The notes: generated by a model from the sequence alone, not told the origin. A DNA stretch of 64,000 nucleotides from Candidatus Competibacteraceae bacterium (GCA_003989065.1 RXIW01000011.1:1-64000); one strand, 5' to 3'; numbered from the stretch's first letter, positions 49,819-57,947 are shown. Translations and numbers: made by a program.

Positions 49819-49863
49819 TCAATATCGCTATATTCCGCTATGCTAATTCCAAGAATTCTTGGA
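49819..49863 (+). promoter_or_regulatory. Putative promoter and palindromic operator of the arsR-like gene
   Basis: TTCTCA and TATGCT with a 17-base spacer form a possible promoter in an AT-rich stretch. Directly after the -10, covering the expected start of transcription, is the perfect 16-base palindrome TCCAAGAATTCTTGGA (49848-49863). This is the layout of an autorepressed gene. Confidence 0.45.
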
Positions 49864-49908
49864 TGTAGCATTAGTCGGATTTTCATGGTGCGCGACGAGT
49901 GGGCGGGC

Positions 49909-50241
49909 ATGACGCGGAACGACGTCGGCGGTTTTCCAAAGGATTGCCTGATCACCCGTGATGAGGACATCGAAAGAGCCTCCCGCTCGCTCAAGGCGAT
50001 GTCGCACCCCTTGCGGCTCAAAATCCTCTGCACCTTGAGCGATCAGGAAGTCAGCGTCCAGGATATCGTCGAGCAAGTCGGCACGTCCCAAAGCAATATC
50101 TCCCAACATTTGGCCATTCTGCGCGACAAGGGTATCCTGACCTGCCGCAAGGACGCCAATCGGGTTTATTACCGGGTGGGGGACGCCGGCACCCTACGGC
50201 TGATCGGCATGATGCGGGATGTTTTCTGCAAACGGAGTTGA
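49909..50241 (+). CDS. ArsR-family regulator, SqrR/BigR-like
   Basis: This 110-residue winged-helix repressor contains AMSHPLRLKILCTLSD, the recognition region TSQSNISQHLAILRDKGILT and the wing CRKDANRVYYRV. The metal motif ELCVCDL of classic ArsR proteins is replaced by EVSVQDI. Instead it has Cys41 (in KILCTL) and Cys107 (in DVFCKRS), positions equivalent to the two persulfide-sensing cysteines of SqrR/BigR. The start at 49909 gives this numbering; ATG 49885 would add eight residues. It precedes rhodanese and glutaredoxin genes, which supports a thiol or sulfide signal (inference). Confidence 0.8.
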   Translation: MTRNDVGGFPKDCLITRDEDIERASRSLKAMSHPLRLKILCTLSDQEVSVQDIVEQVGTSQSNISQHLAILRDKGILTCRKDANRVYYRVGDAGTLRLIGMMRDVFCKRS

Positions 50242-50442
50242 AGAATTGCCGCTATGCCGGCCAGAATCAGCCTCTAAGCCGCTACGCATAGGGGTTCGTC
50301 GTCTGCGACGGCCCGCATCGGTTTGCCAGCGCGATTCTCCCCAAGACGCCTCCGATCGACATATTCCTGTGGGATACTGGACGGCGGATGGCGGGCGAGC
50401 GGATCGGCTGTGTGATGAACTGAACCACCGCAGGAAATCTGA

Positions 50443-50874
50443 ATGAGCGATTTTTTTGAATTTGCCCAGCACAACTGGTTGTTGTTCCTGGCGCTGTTCG
50501 CCATCCTGGGGCTGTTGGCCGGCAGCGAGTTGCTGCGCAAGCTGCGCGGCGTTCGCACCGTCAGCGCCGCCGAGGCCCTGCGTCTGATCAACGACCAGGA
50601 CGCCTGGGTCGTCGATATTCGCGAGGGTAGCGACTACAGGGAAGGTCACATCCCGCAGGCTCGTCATATTCCATTCGCATCGCTCAAGGAGCGGATGGGC
50701 GAACTGGCCAAGGCTGGCGACAAGCCGATCATTCTCTACTGCCGCAGCGGCGCTACCTCACAGTCGGCTTGCGCCCTGTTGCAAAAGAACGGCATCGCCC
50801 AATCGTACAGCCTGAATGGCGGTTTGTCCGCCTGGGCCGACGCCCACTTGCCGGTCAGTCGCAAGAAAGCCTGA
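50443..50874 (+). CDS. Membrane-anchored rhodanese-domain protein (YibN-like)
   Basis: This 143-residue protein has one N-terminal membrane helix (WLLFLALFAILGLLAGSELL) and a rhodanese domain (about 35-135). The active-site loop is ILYCRSGATSQSA with the persulfide-forming Cys; DIREGSDYREGHIPQARHIP is the CH2A region. Rhodanese-grxC-secB-gpsA is a conserved block in gammaproteobacteria. A 201-base gap to the regulator upstream contains no gene I can support. Shine-Dalgarno AGGAAA. Confidence 0.9.
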   Translation: MSDFFEFAQHNWLLFLALFAILGLLAGSELLRKLRGVRTVSAAEALRLINDQDAWVVDIREGSDYREGHIPQARHIPFASLKERMGELAKAGDKPIILYCRSGATSQSACALLQKNGIAQSYSLNGGLSAWADAHLPVSRKKA

Positions 50875-50892
50875 GCAGGCGCTGGAACCATC

Positions 50893-51147
50893 ATGCCTGA
50901 CATCGTGGTGTACAGTGCCGACTATTGTCCCTATTGTCGGCGCGCACGGGCCTTGCTGGACAGCAAGAAAGTCGACTATGAGGTCCGCGATGTCGTTCGC
51001 GATCCGGGGCTATGGGATGAAATAGCCGAACGCACCGGTCGCAACACCATCCCGCAGATTTTCATCGGTGACCGTCACATCGGCGGTTGCGACGATCTGT
51101 ACGCCCTGGACCGCTGTGGTCAACTGGACCCATTGTTGAAAAATTGA
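50893..51147 (+). CDS. grxC: Glutaredoxin 3
   Basis: This 84-residue dithiol glutaredoxin has the active site CPYC (Cys12 and Cys15). The cis-proline loop NTIPQIFIGDRHIGGCDDL binds glutathione. It reduces protein disulfides and mixed disulfides using GSH. It starts 18 bases after the rhodanese gene and belongs to the same operon. Confidence 0.95.
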   Translation: MPDIVVYSADYCPYCRRARALLDSKKVDYEVRDVVRDPGLWDEIAERTGRNTIPQIFIGDRHIGGCDDLYALDRCGQLDPLLKN

Positions 51148-51222
51148 AGTCTATCCACCGGCGATGGCCATTTCCGCTTTGTAATCCCATTGCCCCCCAT
51201 TATCACAGACAAGGTATTGCCC

Positions 51223-51708
51223 ATGAGCGAGCAACAACAGCAGCCCCAGCACTTCGAGATTCAGCGGGTTTACTTGAAAGATGTATCGTTGGAGGCGCCC
51301 AATTCCCCCGCGATCTTCACCGAGCAGCAGTGGCAGCCCCAGACCGAGGTGCGGTTGGAGACGGGCGCCGTTCCGCTGAGCGAGGATCTGTTCGAAGTCG
51401 TGTTGACCCTGACCGTGACGGCCAAGATCGGCGAGCGCACCGCTTATCTGACCGAAGTCCAGCAGGCGGGCCTGTTCACCGTGCGGGGTTTCAGCGATCC
51501 GCAGATGGGCCATATGCTGCAAGCGTTCTGCCCGAATATCCTGTTTCCCTTCGCCCGTGAAGCGCTGGCTTCGTTGATCGGCAAGGGGGGATTCCCGCCC
51601 TTGTTGCTCAACCCGATCAATTTCGACGGTCTTTACATGCAGCGTTTGCAGCAACAGCAGCAGACCCAGGACGGGGGAATGCCATTTCCTCCGGCGGCGG
51701 CGCACTGA
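51223..51708 (+). CDS. secB: Protein-export chaperone SecB
   Basis: SecB (161 residues) is the tetrameric chaperone that keeps preproteins unfolded for SecA. The core FEIQRVYLKDVSLEAPNSPAI is followed by LTLTVTAKIGERTAYLTEVQ, QAGLFTVRGF and CPNILFPFAREALASLIGKG, then FPPLLLNPINFDGLY. The ends are Gln-rich (SEQQQQPQ and LQQQQQTQ). ATG 51223 is the family start. Three bases to gpsA. Confidence 0.96.
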   Translation: MSEQQQQPQHFEIQRVYLKDVSLEAPNSPAIFTEQQWQPQTEVRLETGAVPLSEDLFEVVLTLTVTAKIGERTAYLTEVQQAGLFTVRGFSDPQMGHMLQAFCPNILFPFAREALASLIGKGGFPPLLLNPINFDGLYMQRLQQQQQTQDGGMPFPPAAAH

Positions 51709-51711
51709 TTC

Positions 51712-52722
51712 ATGGCGGCTGCCGCAGCCGTTGCTGTCCTCGGGCTGGGCTCCTGGGGAACCGCACTGGCGCTGTTGTTGGCGCGCAATGGCCATACTGT
51801 CCGGTTGTGGGGCCATGATCCCCAGGAAGTAGCGCCCTTATGCCGGGATCGGGAAAACCGGCGCTACCTGCCCGGCATCGCGTTCCCGCCCGGCCTGACC
51901 ATAAGCGCTGATCTGGCCGAAACGCTGGCTGACAGCGGTTTGGTGATGGTGGTCGTTCCCAGTTGCGCCTACCGGGCGACGCTGGAACGGCTGCGTCCTT
52001 ATCTGCAGGCCAGTGGAACCGGGTTGGCCTGGGCCACCAAGGGTCTGGAGCAGGGCAGTGGGCGTTTCCTGCACCAGGTCACGGCTGATGTGCTGGGCGA
52101 GCAATGGCCTGCGGCAGCGATTTCCGGCCCCAGCTTCGCCCGGGAAGTGGCCCTGGGATTGCCGACTGCCGTCACTGTCGCCGCCCGCGATGCGAATCAC
52201 AGTCACCGGGTCGCGACCCTGCTGCATGGCTCCAACCTGCGGGCCTATACCAGCACTGACGTCATCGGAGTCGAACTGGGCGGAGCGATCAAGAATGTTT
52301 TGGCGATCGCCGCCGGCATCGCCGATGGGCTGGGGTTTGGCGCCAACACCCGGGCGGCACTGATTACCCGCGGGTTGGCGGAAATGGTGCGGTTGGGGAC
52401 AGCGGTGGGTGGTCAACGGGAGACGTTCATGGGGCTGGCAGGCATCGGCGATCTGGTGCTGACCTGCACCGACGACCAATCGCGCAACCGCCGATTCGGG
52501 CTGGCGATCGGGCGCGGCGAAACGGCCGAAACCGCCTTTGCCGCTATCGGACAAGTGGTGGAGGGCGCGGCCACAGCGCAGGAAGCCATGCGGCTGGCTC
52601 GACAGCATCGCGTGGAGATGCCTATCACCGAGCAGGTAGACCGCGTTCTGCACGATGGCCAGGATCCGCGCCGGGCGGTGGAGATGCTGCTGGCGCGTGA
52701 TCTGAAACCGGAGTCGGCCTAA
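51712..52722 (+). CDS. gpsA: NAD(P)H-dependent glycerol-3-phosphate dehydrogenase
   Basis: GpsA (336 residues) makes sn-glycerol 3-phosphate from dihydroxyacetone phosphate for phospholipid synthesis. The dinucleotide motif is VLGLGSWGTALALLLARNGH. AISGPSFAREVALGLPTAV, VELGGAIKNVLAIAAGIADG with the catalytic Lys, and GLAGIGDLVLTCTDDQSRNR complete the pattern. Last gene of the rhodanese-grxC-secB-gpsA block. Confidence 0.96.
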   Translation: MAAAAAVAVLGLGSWGTALALLLARNGHTVRLWGHDPQEVAPLCRDRENRRYLPGIAFPPGLTISADLAETLADSGLVMVVVPSCAYRATLERLRPYLQASGTGLAWATKGLEQGSGRFLHQVTADVLGEQWPAAAISGPSFAREVALGLPTAVTVAARDANHSHRVATLLHGSNLRAYTSTDVIGVELGGAIKNVLAIAAGIADGLGFGANTRAALITRGLAEMVRLGTAVGGQRETFMGLAGIGDLVLTCTDDQSRNRRFGLAIGRGETAETAFAAIGQVVEGAATAQEAMRLARQHRVEMPITEQVDRVLHDGQDPRRAVEMLLARDLKPESA

Positions 52723-52723
52723 A

Positions 52724-52752
52724 CCAGGAGCGCCGATTCGCTCCTGGCGTTT
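52724..52752 (+). terminator. Terminator hairpin after gpsA
   Basis: CCAGGAGCG (52724-52732) pairs perfectly with CGCTCCTGG (52739-52747) around a 6-base loop, right after the gpsA stop. The following T-run is short (CGTTTG). Confidence 0.65.
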
Positions 52753-52775
52753 GCCGACAACAGGCTATTTCCCGT

Positions 52776-53384
52776 TTAGGTGATGCATTCGTTTCGCAAC
52801 GGGGCTGGGCCGTCCGCTGCCGAGTTCTGGCCGGTATAGGCTTGGGGCCAGCGCTTCTTGACCACCGGACTGTCGCTCGCCAGGGCATGACAGCTATTCA
52901 GCATGGGCGGCGTTGTCCTTTCTTCGGCAGGTTTGACGTCTTCCTCGTCGTAGCGTTGGCCGTAAACGGTTTGAAAGACAGTGGTTGCGACCGGGCCTAA
53001 CAACTCGGTTAGATGAGTGCAGCCGTCGACTCCGGAAAACAGTTCTCTGAGTTTCTGATTCCAGCCCGGTCCGATGCGGACGCCGATCAGTCGCCGGTAG
53101 CGTTCGGCGATGGCCGGACATAATGCAAACGGTGAGCTGGCGGTGGATGCCTCGGCATCGCGGATCAGGAACTCGCCGTCCACGGTTAGGCGAATCCACA
53201 TGTCATGGAGCGGATCGCCGGCCTGGATAAAGCCGCCTCGGTCCTCGTTGGGGAAAGAATAGGTCTTGGTGTCCACCATCCGGCCTTCGATTTCCCACAA
53301 GCCATCGTCGCGCTGATAACCATAGCACTGGACAACGCGCTTGTGCAGCAAGCGACGAGGCGCCGCAGGTGTGGAAAGCGGCAT
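52776..53384 (-). CDS. DUF2889 protein
   Basis: This 202-residue protein of unknown function matches the DUF2889 pattern: LLHKRVVQCYGYQRDDGLWE, then IEGRMVDTKTYSFPNEDRGG, DPLHDMWIRLTVDGEFLIRD, GVRIGPGWNQKLRELFSGVD and GCTHLTELLGPVATTVFQTV. There is no signal peptide or membrane segment. A good AGGAG Shine-Dalgarno sequence precedes ATG 53384. It reads in the same direction as the DUF1289 gene upstream, with 49 bases between, probably as one unit. Confidence 0.87.
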   Translation of the reverse strand: MPLSTPAAPRRLLHKRVVQCYGYQRDDGLWEIEGRMVDTKTYSFPNEDRGGFIQAGDPLHDMWIRLTVDGEFLIRDAEASTASSPFALCPAIAERYRRLIGVRIGPGWNQKLRELFSGVDGCTHLTELLGPVATTVFQTVYGQRYDEEDVKPAEERTTPPMLNSCHALASDSPVVKKRWPQAYTGQNSAADGPAPLRNECIT

Positions 53385-53433
53385 GATTTTCTCCTAGCGA
53401 ATATTTGAGATGGACCTGGGTCGGTCGGGAGGG

Positions 53434-53649
53434 TCAGTCGAAGAATGTTCCGTCGATGATGCGCGCCAGCCGCTCTTCCAGCTTGCTGAGCACAGCGAGC
53501 TTCTGCTCGGCGGTGTAATCCCACCAGGCTGCGATTTCGTCCAGCGTACGGAAACAACCATCGCAGAGTTGGGTTTGCGGGTTGACGACGCAGACTCCAA
53601 CGCAGGGAGAGGGCGGGTCAGCCGGTGGTGAGGAGGGATCGGGGGTCAT
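53434..53649 (-). CDS. DUF1289 (YdhL-like) small cysteine protein
   Basis: This 71-residue protein has the DUF1289 cysteine pattern PCVGVCVVNPQTQLCDGCFR, then TLDEIAAWWDYTAEQKLAVL. Four cysteines suggest a small metal or Fe-S site, but the function is unknown. It is preceded by a Pro/Ser-rich N-terminus. It reads in the same direction as the DUF2889 gene and probably heads that unit. Confidence 0.87.
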   Translation of the reverse strand: MTPDPSSPPADPPSPCVGVCVVNPQTQLCDGCFRTLDEIAAWWDYTAEQKLAVLSKLEERLARIIDGTFFD

Positions 53650-54341
53650 GGAGGTCTGGAGCGGTATCAGGCAAATTCACAAATAAAGATTATACCGCAC
53701 CACAGCAGGAAAACGCATGAATGAACAAGTCGCCCACCTGCGCCATGCTCTATATCGTTGGCATGGCAAACGGCTTGGCAGGAGTAGCCGAACCGGGCGG
53801 GATCGAGATTGGGCCAGCGGGCCAAGTAGGGGGTTAGCCGCGAAGACTTGGAAGAGAATTATTATGGGCTTATCGAGTGTGCTGGTTCAGAGCACGCGCT
53901 GCGCGCTTTGGTCGACCGGTGGCGGGTCGACCCTCGATCCTATGGTGGTTAAGGACTCTCCCATCGTCTTCGCGGCCACCCGGGTTAAGCTAAAATCCGG
54001 TTTCTTTAACAATACGCTTAAGTGAATCAACGATCATCCATTTCTGGATTAGGTAAGATTCATAAAAAAGTTTAAATGAATCATCATAAAAAAGATAGCG
54101 AAGGATCTGAGTCAACGTAAATAGGGATAAACCATGATTTTGATGGAAGAAGACCCTATCGAGTTGAGGTTGGAGTCTCCAGAACATCAACGAGGCGCAG
54201 GCGATGCGCTTTGTGCTTGTATGGATGTATGGGCAGGTTTAACCTTGTAATTGGGTCAGCAAGGGGAAAGCCGGCTGCATCCAGCAGGACGCCTGGGGTG
54301 AGTTGCTGACCGTTAAGCAATTTAATAGAGGAGAAAAAACC
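53650..54341. other. Gene-poor stretch with a folded element and an AT-rich segment
   Basis: I see no convincing gene. A 102-codon open frame (53717-54025) crosses the folded element at 53837-53976 and has no recognisable family features. Bases 53995-54130 are strikingly AT-rich compared with the surroundings and contain GATTCAT/ATGAATC arms (54057-54063 with 54076-54082) and a 10-base direct repeat, CATAAAAAAG, at 54061-54070 and 54085-54094. Confidence 0.6.
53837..53976. ncRNA. Candidate structured RNA or miniature inverted-repeat element
   Basis: Perfect 11-base arms GCCGCGAAGAC (53837-53847) and GTCTTCGCGGC (53966-53976) close a nested fold. Inside are ATCGAG/CTCGAT (53872-53877 with 53933-53938) and three hairpins: GTGCT/AGCAC (53879-53883, 53891-53895), GCGC/GCGC (53896-53899, 53903-53906) and GGTCGACC/GGTCGACC (53910-53917, 53925-53932). 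A CCGG hairpin followed by TTTCTTT lies about 15 bases beyond on the plus strand. No family is recognised and the strand is not certain. Confidence 0.35.
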
Positions 54342-54611
54342 ATGTTGACTTATGAAGATTGCGTGGAATTGAGCGACCTGACCGAAGAAGAGATTGAGGC
54401 CATCGCCCAGCATGAGCATCTGCCGGAAATGGCGGCCTTGGAGATGGGCAGCTATCTGGTGCATAGCCCGGAAGGGGTTCCGATGATCAAACGCATCATC
54501 GTGGACGACATCGAGAGTGCGCGCCAGCATGGCCATGCCGAAAAGGCGCTGAAGCTGAAGCTGGTGTTGAAGCACTTCGTGGATACCCATCCGCAAGCGG
54601 TCAAGGCGTAA
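54342..54611 (+). CDS. Small conserved hypothetical protein
   Basis: This 89-residue acidic, soluble, mostly helical protein starts MLTYEDCVELSDLTEEEIEA, then IAQHEHLPEMAALEMGSYLV. The Cys near the N-terminus and the HEH motif are notable, but I recognise no domain with a known function. A strong AGAGGAG Shine-Dalgarno sequence 8 bases before ATG 54342 fixes the start; the open frame extends 13 codons further. It stands alone, flanked by gene-poor DNA. Confidence 0.8.
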   Translation: MLTYEDCVELSDLTEEEIEAIAQHEHLPEMAALEMGSYLVHSPEGVPMIKRIIVDDIESARQHGHAEKALKLKLVLKHFVDTHPQAVKA

Positions 54612-54754
54612 GCTGGATGGAATTCATCACGGCGAGCAGGTGGGCGAAGGGGATCGTACGATGCAAATTTGTCGTCGTCTCCCAGCTGATGCGAAAGATA
54701 CGCCTAGTAGATGCTAAAATCAGAATACTATCGTTGCCGATACAGGAGTGACGT

Positions 54755-55369
54755 TCAGGTGTAATCTTCGGTCAGAAGAGCCTGAACTTCGGCTGGGCCG
54801 GCCCGTCGCATCGGCCGGCCGTCGATCGGGCTGCGCGGGGCCTCCCGCTCAGCCAATGGCGCAAATATGGTGAGATCGATCGAGTGCTCGCCGGCGTCGA
54901 AACGGAAGACCGGCAGGCAGGCCGTGTCACCGTTGCCCAGTTTGAGACGGCGCTCAGTGGTTGCGAAAGGAATGCGATGCTCTGTCAGAAACATCCAGAT
55001 ATCTTTGGGCGTATCGGCGAATACGTGTAGCTGAATGTCGGTATGAGTATCGGCTGTCCCGCTGAGCACCGAGCCGACCAGTTTAGGGCGGAAAAGCGCG
55101 AAGAAACGCATGGCTTCCAAGGCGGTTTCGCGCAAGCTGCGCAGGCAAGCCGCTTGGCGGTCGGCGTAGAACAGCCGCTGATAGTCGAGCAGGGCCTGCT
55201 CGATCTCGGCGTTGTCCGGTAGTGCAGCCTTGTCGGTGAGTCCAAGGCGAAGCGCGGCTTTGCGCTTGGCGGTTCGGAAGTCCCGGATGCCTTCCGCGGC
55301 CATGATTCTGGCGCATTCCTGAGCCAACTGGGTTTTTAATCGATATACTTCACGATGGCGGTGGGCCAT
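54755..55369 (-). CDS. Nucleotidyltransferase-like protein of unknown function
   Basis: This 204-residue soluble protein has an N-terminal helical half (REVYRLKTQLAQECARIMAA and RETALEAMRFFALFRPKLVG) followed by GSVLSGTADTHTDIQLHVFA, which resembles the hG[GS]..DxD strand-turn of minimal nucleotidyltransferases, although the acidic pair is spaced loosely. A C-terminal part with HSIDLTIFAP may give a third acidic residue. The substrate is unknown. It is divergent from pilM with a 247-base gap that shows no gene. Confidence 0.6.
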   Translation of the reverse strand: MAHRHREVYRLKTQLAQECARIMAAEGIRDFRTAKRKAALRLGLTDKAALPDNAEIEQALLDYQRLFYADRQAACLRSLRETALEAMRFFALFRPKLVGSVLSGTADTHTDIQLHVFADTPKDIWMFLTEHRIPFATTERRLKLGNGDTACLPVFRFDAGEHSIDLTIFAPLAEREAPRSPIDGRPMRRAGPAEVQALLTEDYT

Positions 55370-55616
55370 GGGTCACTCCGAAGATTCCATTGTGGCGGAG
55401 GGGCAACAACAGGAGAGGGGTTGCCGCCGGATCAGAATAACGACGCGCGTTCGTGGGGTGGAGCAAGGGACTTTGGCTGAACCGTTGGGTTCGGCAAGCG
55501 TGGCAAGGTCGCCAGAGTGGGCTAGAACTTCCCGATGTTCCGGACAGGGTTGTTTGCTATATTCCACGGGAGCGGGATTGGATTCGTTCACACTGAACTA
55601 GTTGAGGAAGCGTAAC

Positions 55617-56717
55617 TTGGCTCTGTTCAACCGTAAAGAACCCATTCTGGGTATCGATCTCAGTCCCTCAGCGGTCAAGCTGGTCGAATTGAGCCGCTCC
55701 GGACCACGATATCGGGTTGAGGCCTTCGCCATCGAGCCCTTGGGGGAGGGTATGATGGAAGACCGCAATCCTGCCGACCCCGAGATGGTTGGCGAGGTGA
55801 TCAAGCGGGCGTGGCGCAATTCGGGTACCCGGGTGCGCCGCGCCGCGATCGCGGTGCCGACCTCTGGCGTGATCACCCGCACCGTGCCGATGCCAGCCAA
55901 CTTCAGCGAAAGCGACATCGAGACCAACATTCCGTTCGAGGCCTCCCAATACATTCCTTATCCGGTCGAGGAAGTCTACCTGGATTTCGAAGTGAAGGGG
56001 GTATCCCAAGCCAGTAGCGACATGCAGGATGTGATGCTGGTAGTCACTCGTAAGGAAAATGTCGATGCGCGGGAAGCTGCCCTCAAGGAAGCTGGCCTGA
56101 TTCCGATAGTCGTGGATGTCGAGGCTTATGCCTTGGAAAACACGTTTCGGCTGCTGATGGACACCCTGCCCAGACCAAGCGAAGGCGGGCCGCTGAGTTT
56201 GAGCAAGGCGCGCGAAAGCCTGACAGCGCTAGTCGATGTCGGAGCGACCATCACCAATCTATACATCCTGCAGGGAGAACGCGTCATTTTCACCCGCGAG
56301 CAGGGATTCGGTTGTGATCAACTCACTGTTCGGATTGCCGAGATCTATGGTTTGCCCCGAGAACAGGCTGAACAGGCCAAACGTTCTGGACAAGTGGCCG
56401 ACGACTTTGCCGCGACGGTCCTGGAACCGTTCAAGCAAATGCTGGCTGAGCAAATTGGCCATGGTTTGCAGTTCTTTTTTTCCTCGGATCAGTTCGCATC
56501 GGGTCGCTATACTGTAGACAGTATCGTCCTGATTGGTGGCGGGGCCATGATCGTCGGATTGGACCGGGTGGTCGCGGACGTATTGGGCATCACGACGGTC
56601 GTCGCGAATCCCTTCAAGAATATGGGGAGTGCAGCGAAGGTCAACAGCAGCGCTTTACTGCGTGATGCGCCGTTGTTGGCGGTGGCGGGTGGGCTGGCCA
56701 TGAGGAGCTTTGGCTGA
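55617..56717 (+). CDS. pilM: Type IV pilus inner-membrane assembly protein PilM
   Basis: PilM (366 residues) is the actin-like cytoplasmic ATP-binding protein that holds the pilus alignment complex through the PilN N-terminus. Markers: ILGIDLSPSAVKLVEL, AIAVPTSGVITRTVPMP, ALVDVGATITNLYILQGERV, and IVLIGGGAMIVGLDRVV. The start is a TTG at 55617 (ALFNRKEPILG) placed 8 bases after GAGGA; another TTG lies 15 bases upstream inside that Shine-Dalgarno sequence. First gene of pilMNOPQ. Confidence 0.95.
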   Translation: MALFNRKEPILGIDLSPSAVKLVELSRSGPRYRVEAFAIEPLGEGMMEDRNPADPEMVGEVIKRAWRNSGTRVRRAAIAVPTSGVITRTVPMPANFSESDIETNIPFEASQYIPYPVEEVYLDFEVKGVSQASSDMQDVMLVVTRKENVDAREAALKEAGLIPIVVDVEAYALENTFRLLMDTLPRPSEGGPLSLSKARESLTALVDVGATITNLYILQGERVIFTREQGFGCDQLTVRIAEIYGLPREQAEQAKRSGQVADDFAATVLEPFKQMLAEQIGHGLQFFFSSDQFASGRYTVDSIVLIGGGAMIVGLDRVVADVLGITTVVANPFKNMGSAAKVNSSALLRDAPLLAVAGGLAMRSFG

Positions 56718-56718
56718 C

Positions 56719-57291
56719 ATGACGCGCATCAATTTGCTGCCCTGGCGCGAAGCGCGCCGACTCAAACGACGGCAGGAGCTGATCGGAATGCTGATTGCAG
56801 CGGCGTTGGTTGCCGCTGGCGTCATGTACGGGGTATATGTCGATATCGACGATCGGATCAGATACCAGCAGGAGCGTAACGATTACCTGCGCGGTGAGAT
56901 CGCCCGTCTGAAGAAAGCCGCCGAAGAGCTGCAAGCCCTGCAGAAAGCTCGCAATCAGCTGGTGGAGCGCCTCAACGTCATCCAGAAGTTGCAGGCAAGC
57001 CGTCCTGGCCGAGTACGTCTGCTGGATGGTCTGGTCCGCTTGATTCCCCAGGATATTTTCTTGAATTCCCTGACCATCACCGGTGACCGGGTCACCCTCA
57101 ACGGCATTGCCCTGTCCGACATCATCATCTCCGAATTCATGCGCAGCATTCGGGATTCCAATCTGTTTGGCGAGCCATCCCTGCAGATTATCGAAACCCG
57201 ACCGGTGAACAACGTCCAGGCTCGGGTATTCGAGTTGATCGTTCCGCTCAAGCCGGATGTGGCTGAGGCAAGCGCGGAGGCCAAGTCATGA
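56719..57291 (+). CDS. pilN: Type IV pilus assembly protein PilN
   Basis: PilN (190 residues) is a bitopic inner-membrane protein of the alignment complex. The cytoplasmic N-terminus RINLLPWREARRLKRRQE is the PilM-binding INLLPWR motif, followed by a membrane helix (LIGMLIAAALVAAGVMYGVY) and a periplasmic coiled coil plus ferredoxin-like domain. ATG 56719 starts one base after the pilM stop codon. The stop overlaps pilO (ATGA). Confidence 0.95.
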   Translation: MTRINLLPWREARRLKRRQELIGMLIAAALVAAGVMYGVYVDIDDRIRYQQERNDYLRGEIARLKKAAEELQALQKARNQLVERLNVIQKLQASRPGRVRLLDGLVRLIPQDIFLNSLTITGDRVTLNGIALSDIIISEFMRSIRDSNLFGEPSLQIIETRPVNNVQARVFELIVPLKPDVAEASAEAKS

Positions 57292-57947
57292 ATCTGTCCG
57301 AGATCAATTTCAGTGACATCGATATCCGGGAAGCAGGCGAATGGCCGCTGGCCGGAAAGATGGTTTTGGTCGTGCTGGTCTTCGCGGCTGTGATTGGGGC
57401 GGGGTATTATTTCTTCACGAACGACCAGCTTGAAGAGTTGGACCGAGTGACGCGCCAGGAGCAGCAACTGCGACAGGAATTCATCGAGAAGCAGCGGGTA
57501 GCGGCCAATCTTGAATCGTTTCGCCAGCAGCTCAAGCAGATGGAAGCCGATTTGGAAGTGATGCTGCGGCAATTACCGACTGGTACGGAAATGCCGGACT
57601 TGCTGGAAGACGTATCCAATACCGGAAAAAAGAATGGTCTGGAGTTCGGATTGTTCAAACCCGAGGCCGAGCAACCTCGGGATTTTTATGCGGCGAAACC
57701 GATCACCATCAAGGCCACAGGCAATTATCATCAATTCGGAGCGTTCGTCAGTGGAGTCGCGGCGCTTTCGCGGATTGTGACCTTGGAAAACGCAACACTG
57801 ACTAGAACGGATAGCAAGGGCAAGGGTGGCAAAGGGGGGATGGAGCCGTTGACGATCCAGGCGACTTTACAGACCTATCGCTATATGGATGAGGGCGAGA
57901 GCGGCAATGCTCCAGGTGGTCGGCAGAAGGGGGCGGGCAAGAAATGA
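57288..57947 (+). CDS. pilO: Type IV pilus assembly protein PilO
   Basis: PilO (219 residues) pairs with PilN in the periplasm. One membrane helix (MVLVVLVFAAVIGAGYYFFT, about 25-44), then a coiled coil (VTRQEQQLRQEFIEKQRVAA) and the globular domain with LRQLPTGTEMPDLLEDVSNT and GNYHQFGAFVSGVAALSRIV. A Gly/Lys-rich insertion (DSKGKGGKGGME) and tail are present. Start and stop overlap pilN and pilP by ATGA. Confidence 0.94.
   Translation: MNLSEINFSDIDIREAGEWPLAGKMVLVVLVFAAVIGAGYYFFTNDQLEELDRVTRQEQQLRQEFIEKQRVAANLESFRQQLKQMEADLEVMLRQLPTGTEMPDLLEDVSNTGKKNGLEFGLFKPEAEQPRDFYAAKPITIKATGNYHQFGAFVSGVAALSRIVTLENATLTRTDSKGKGGKGGMEPLTIQATLQTYRYMDEGESGNAPGGRQKGAGKK

Noticed and set aside
53837-53976. 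Retron or group II intron RNA
   Set aside because: The closing inverted repeat is reminiscent of a retron RNA, but no reverse transcriptase gene is nearby and no domain V-like hairpin is present.
53717-54025. A 102-codon plus-strand open frame
   Set aside because: It runs through the inverted-repeat fold, lacks a Shine-Dalgarno sequence and a family pattern, and changes composition midway.
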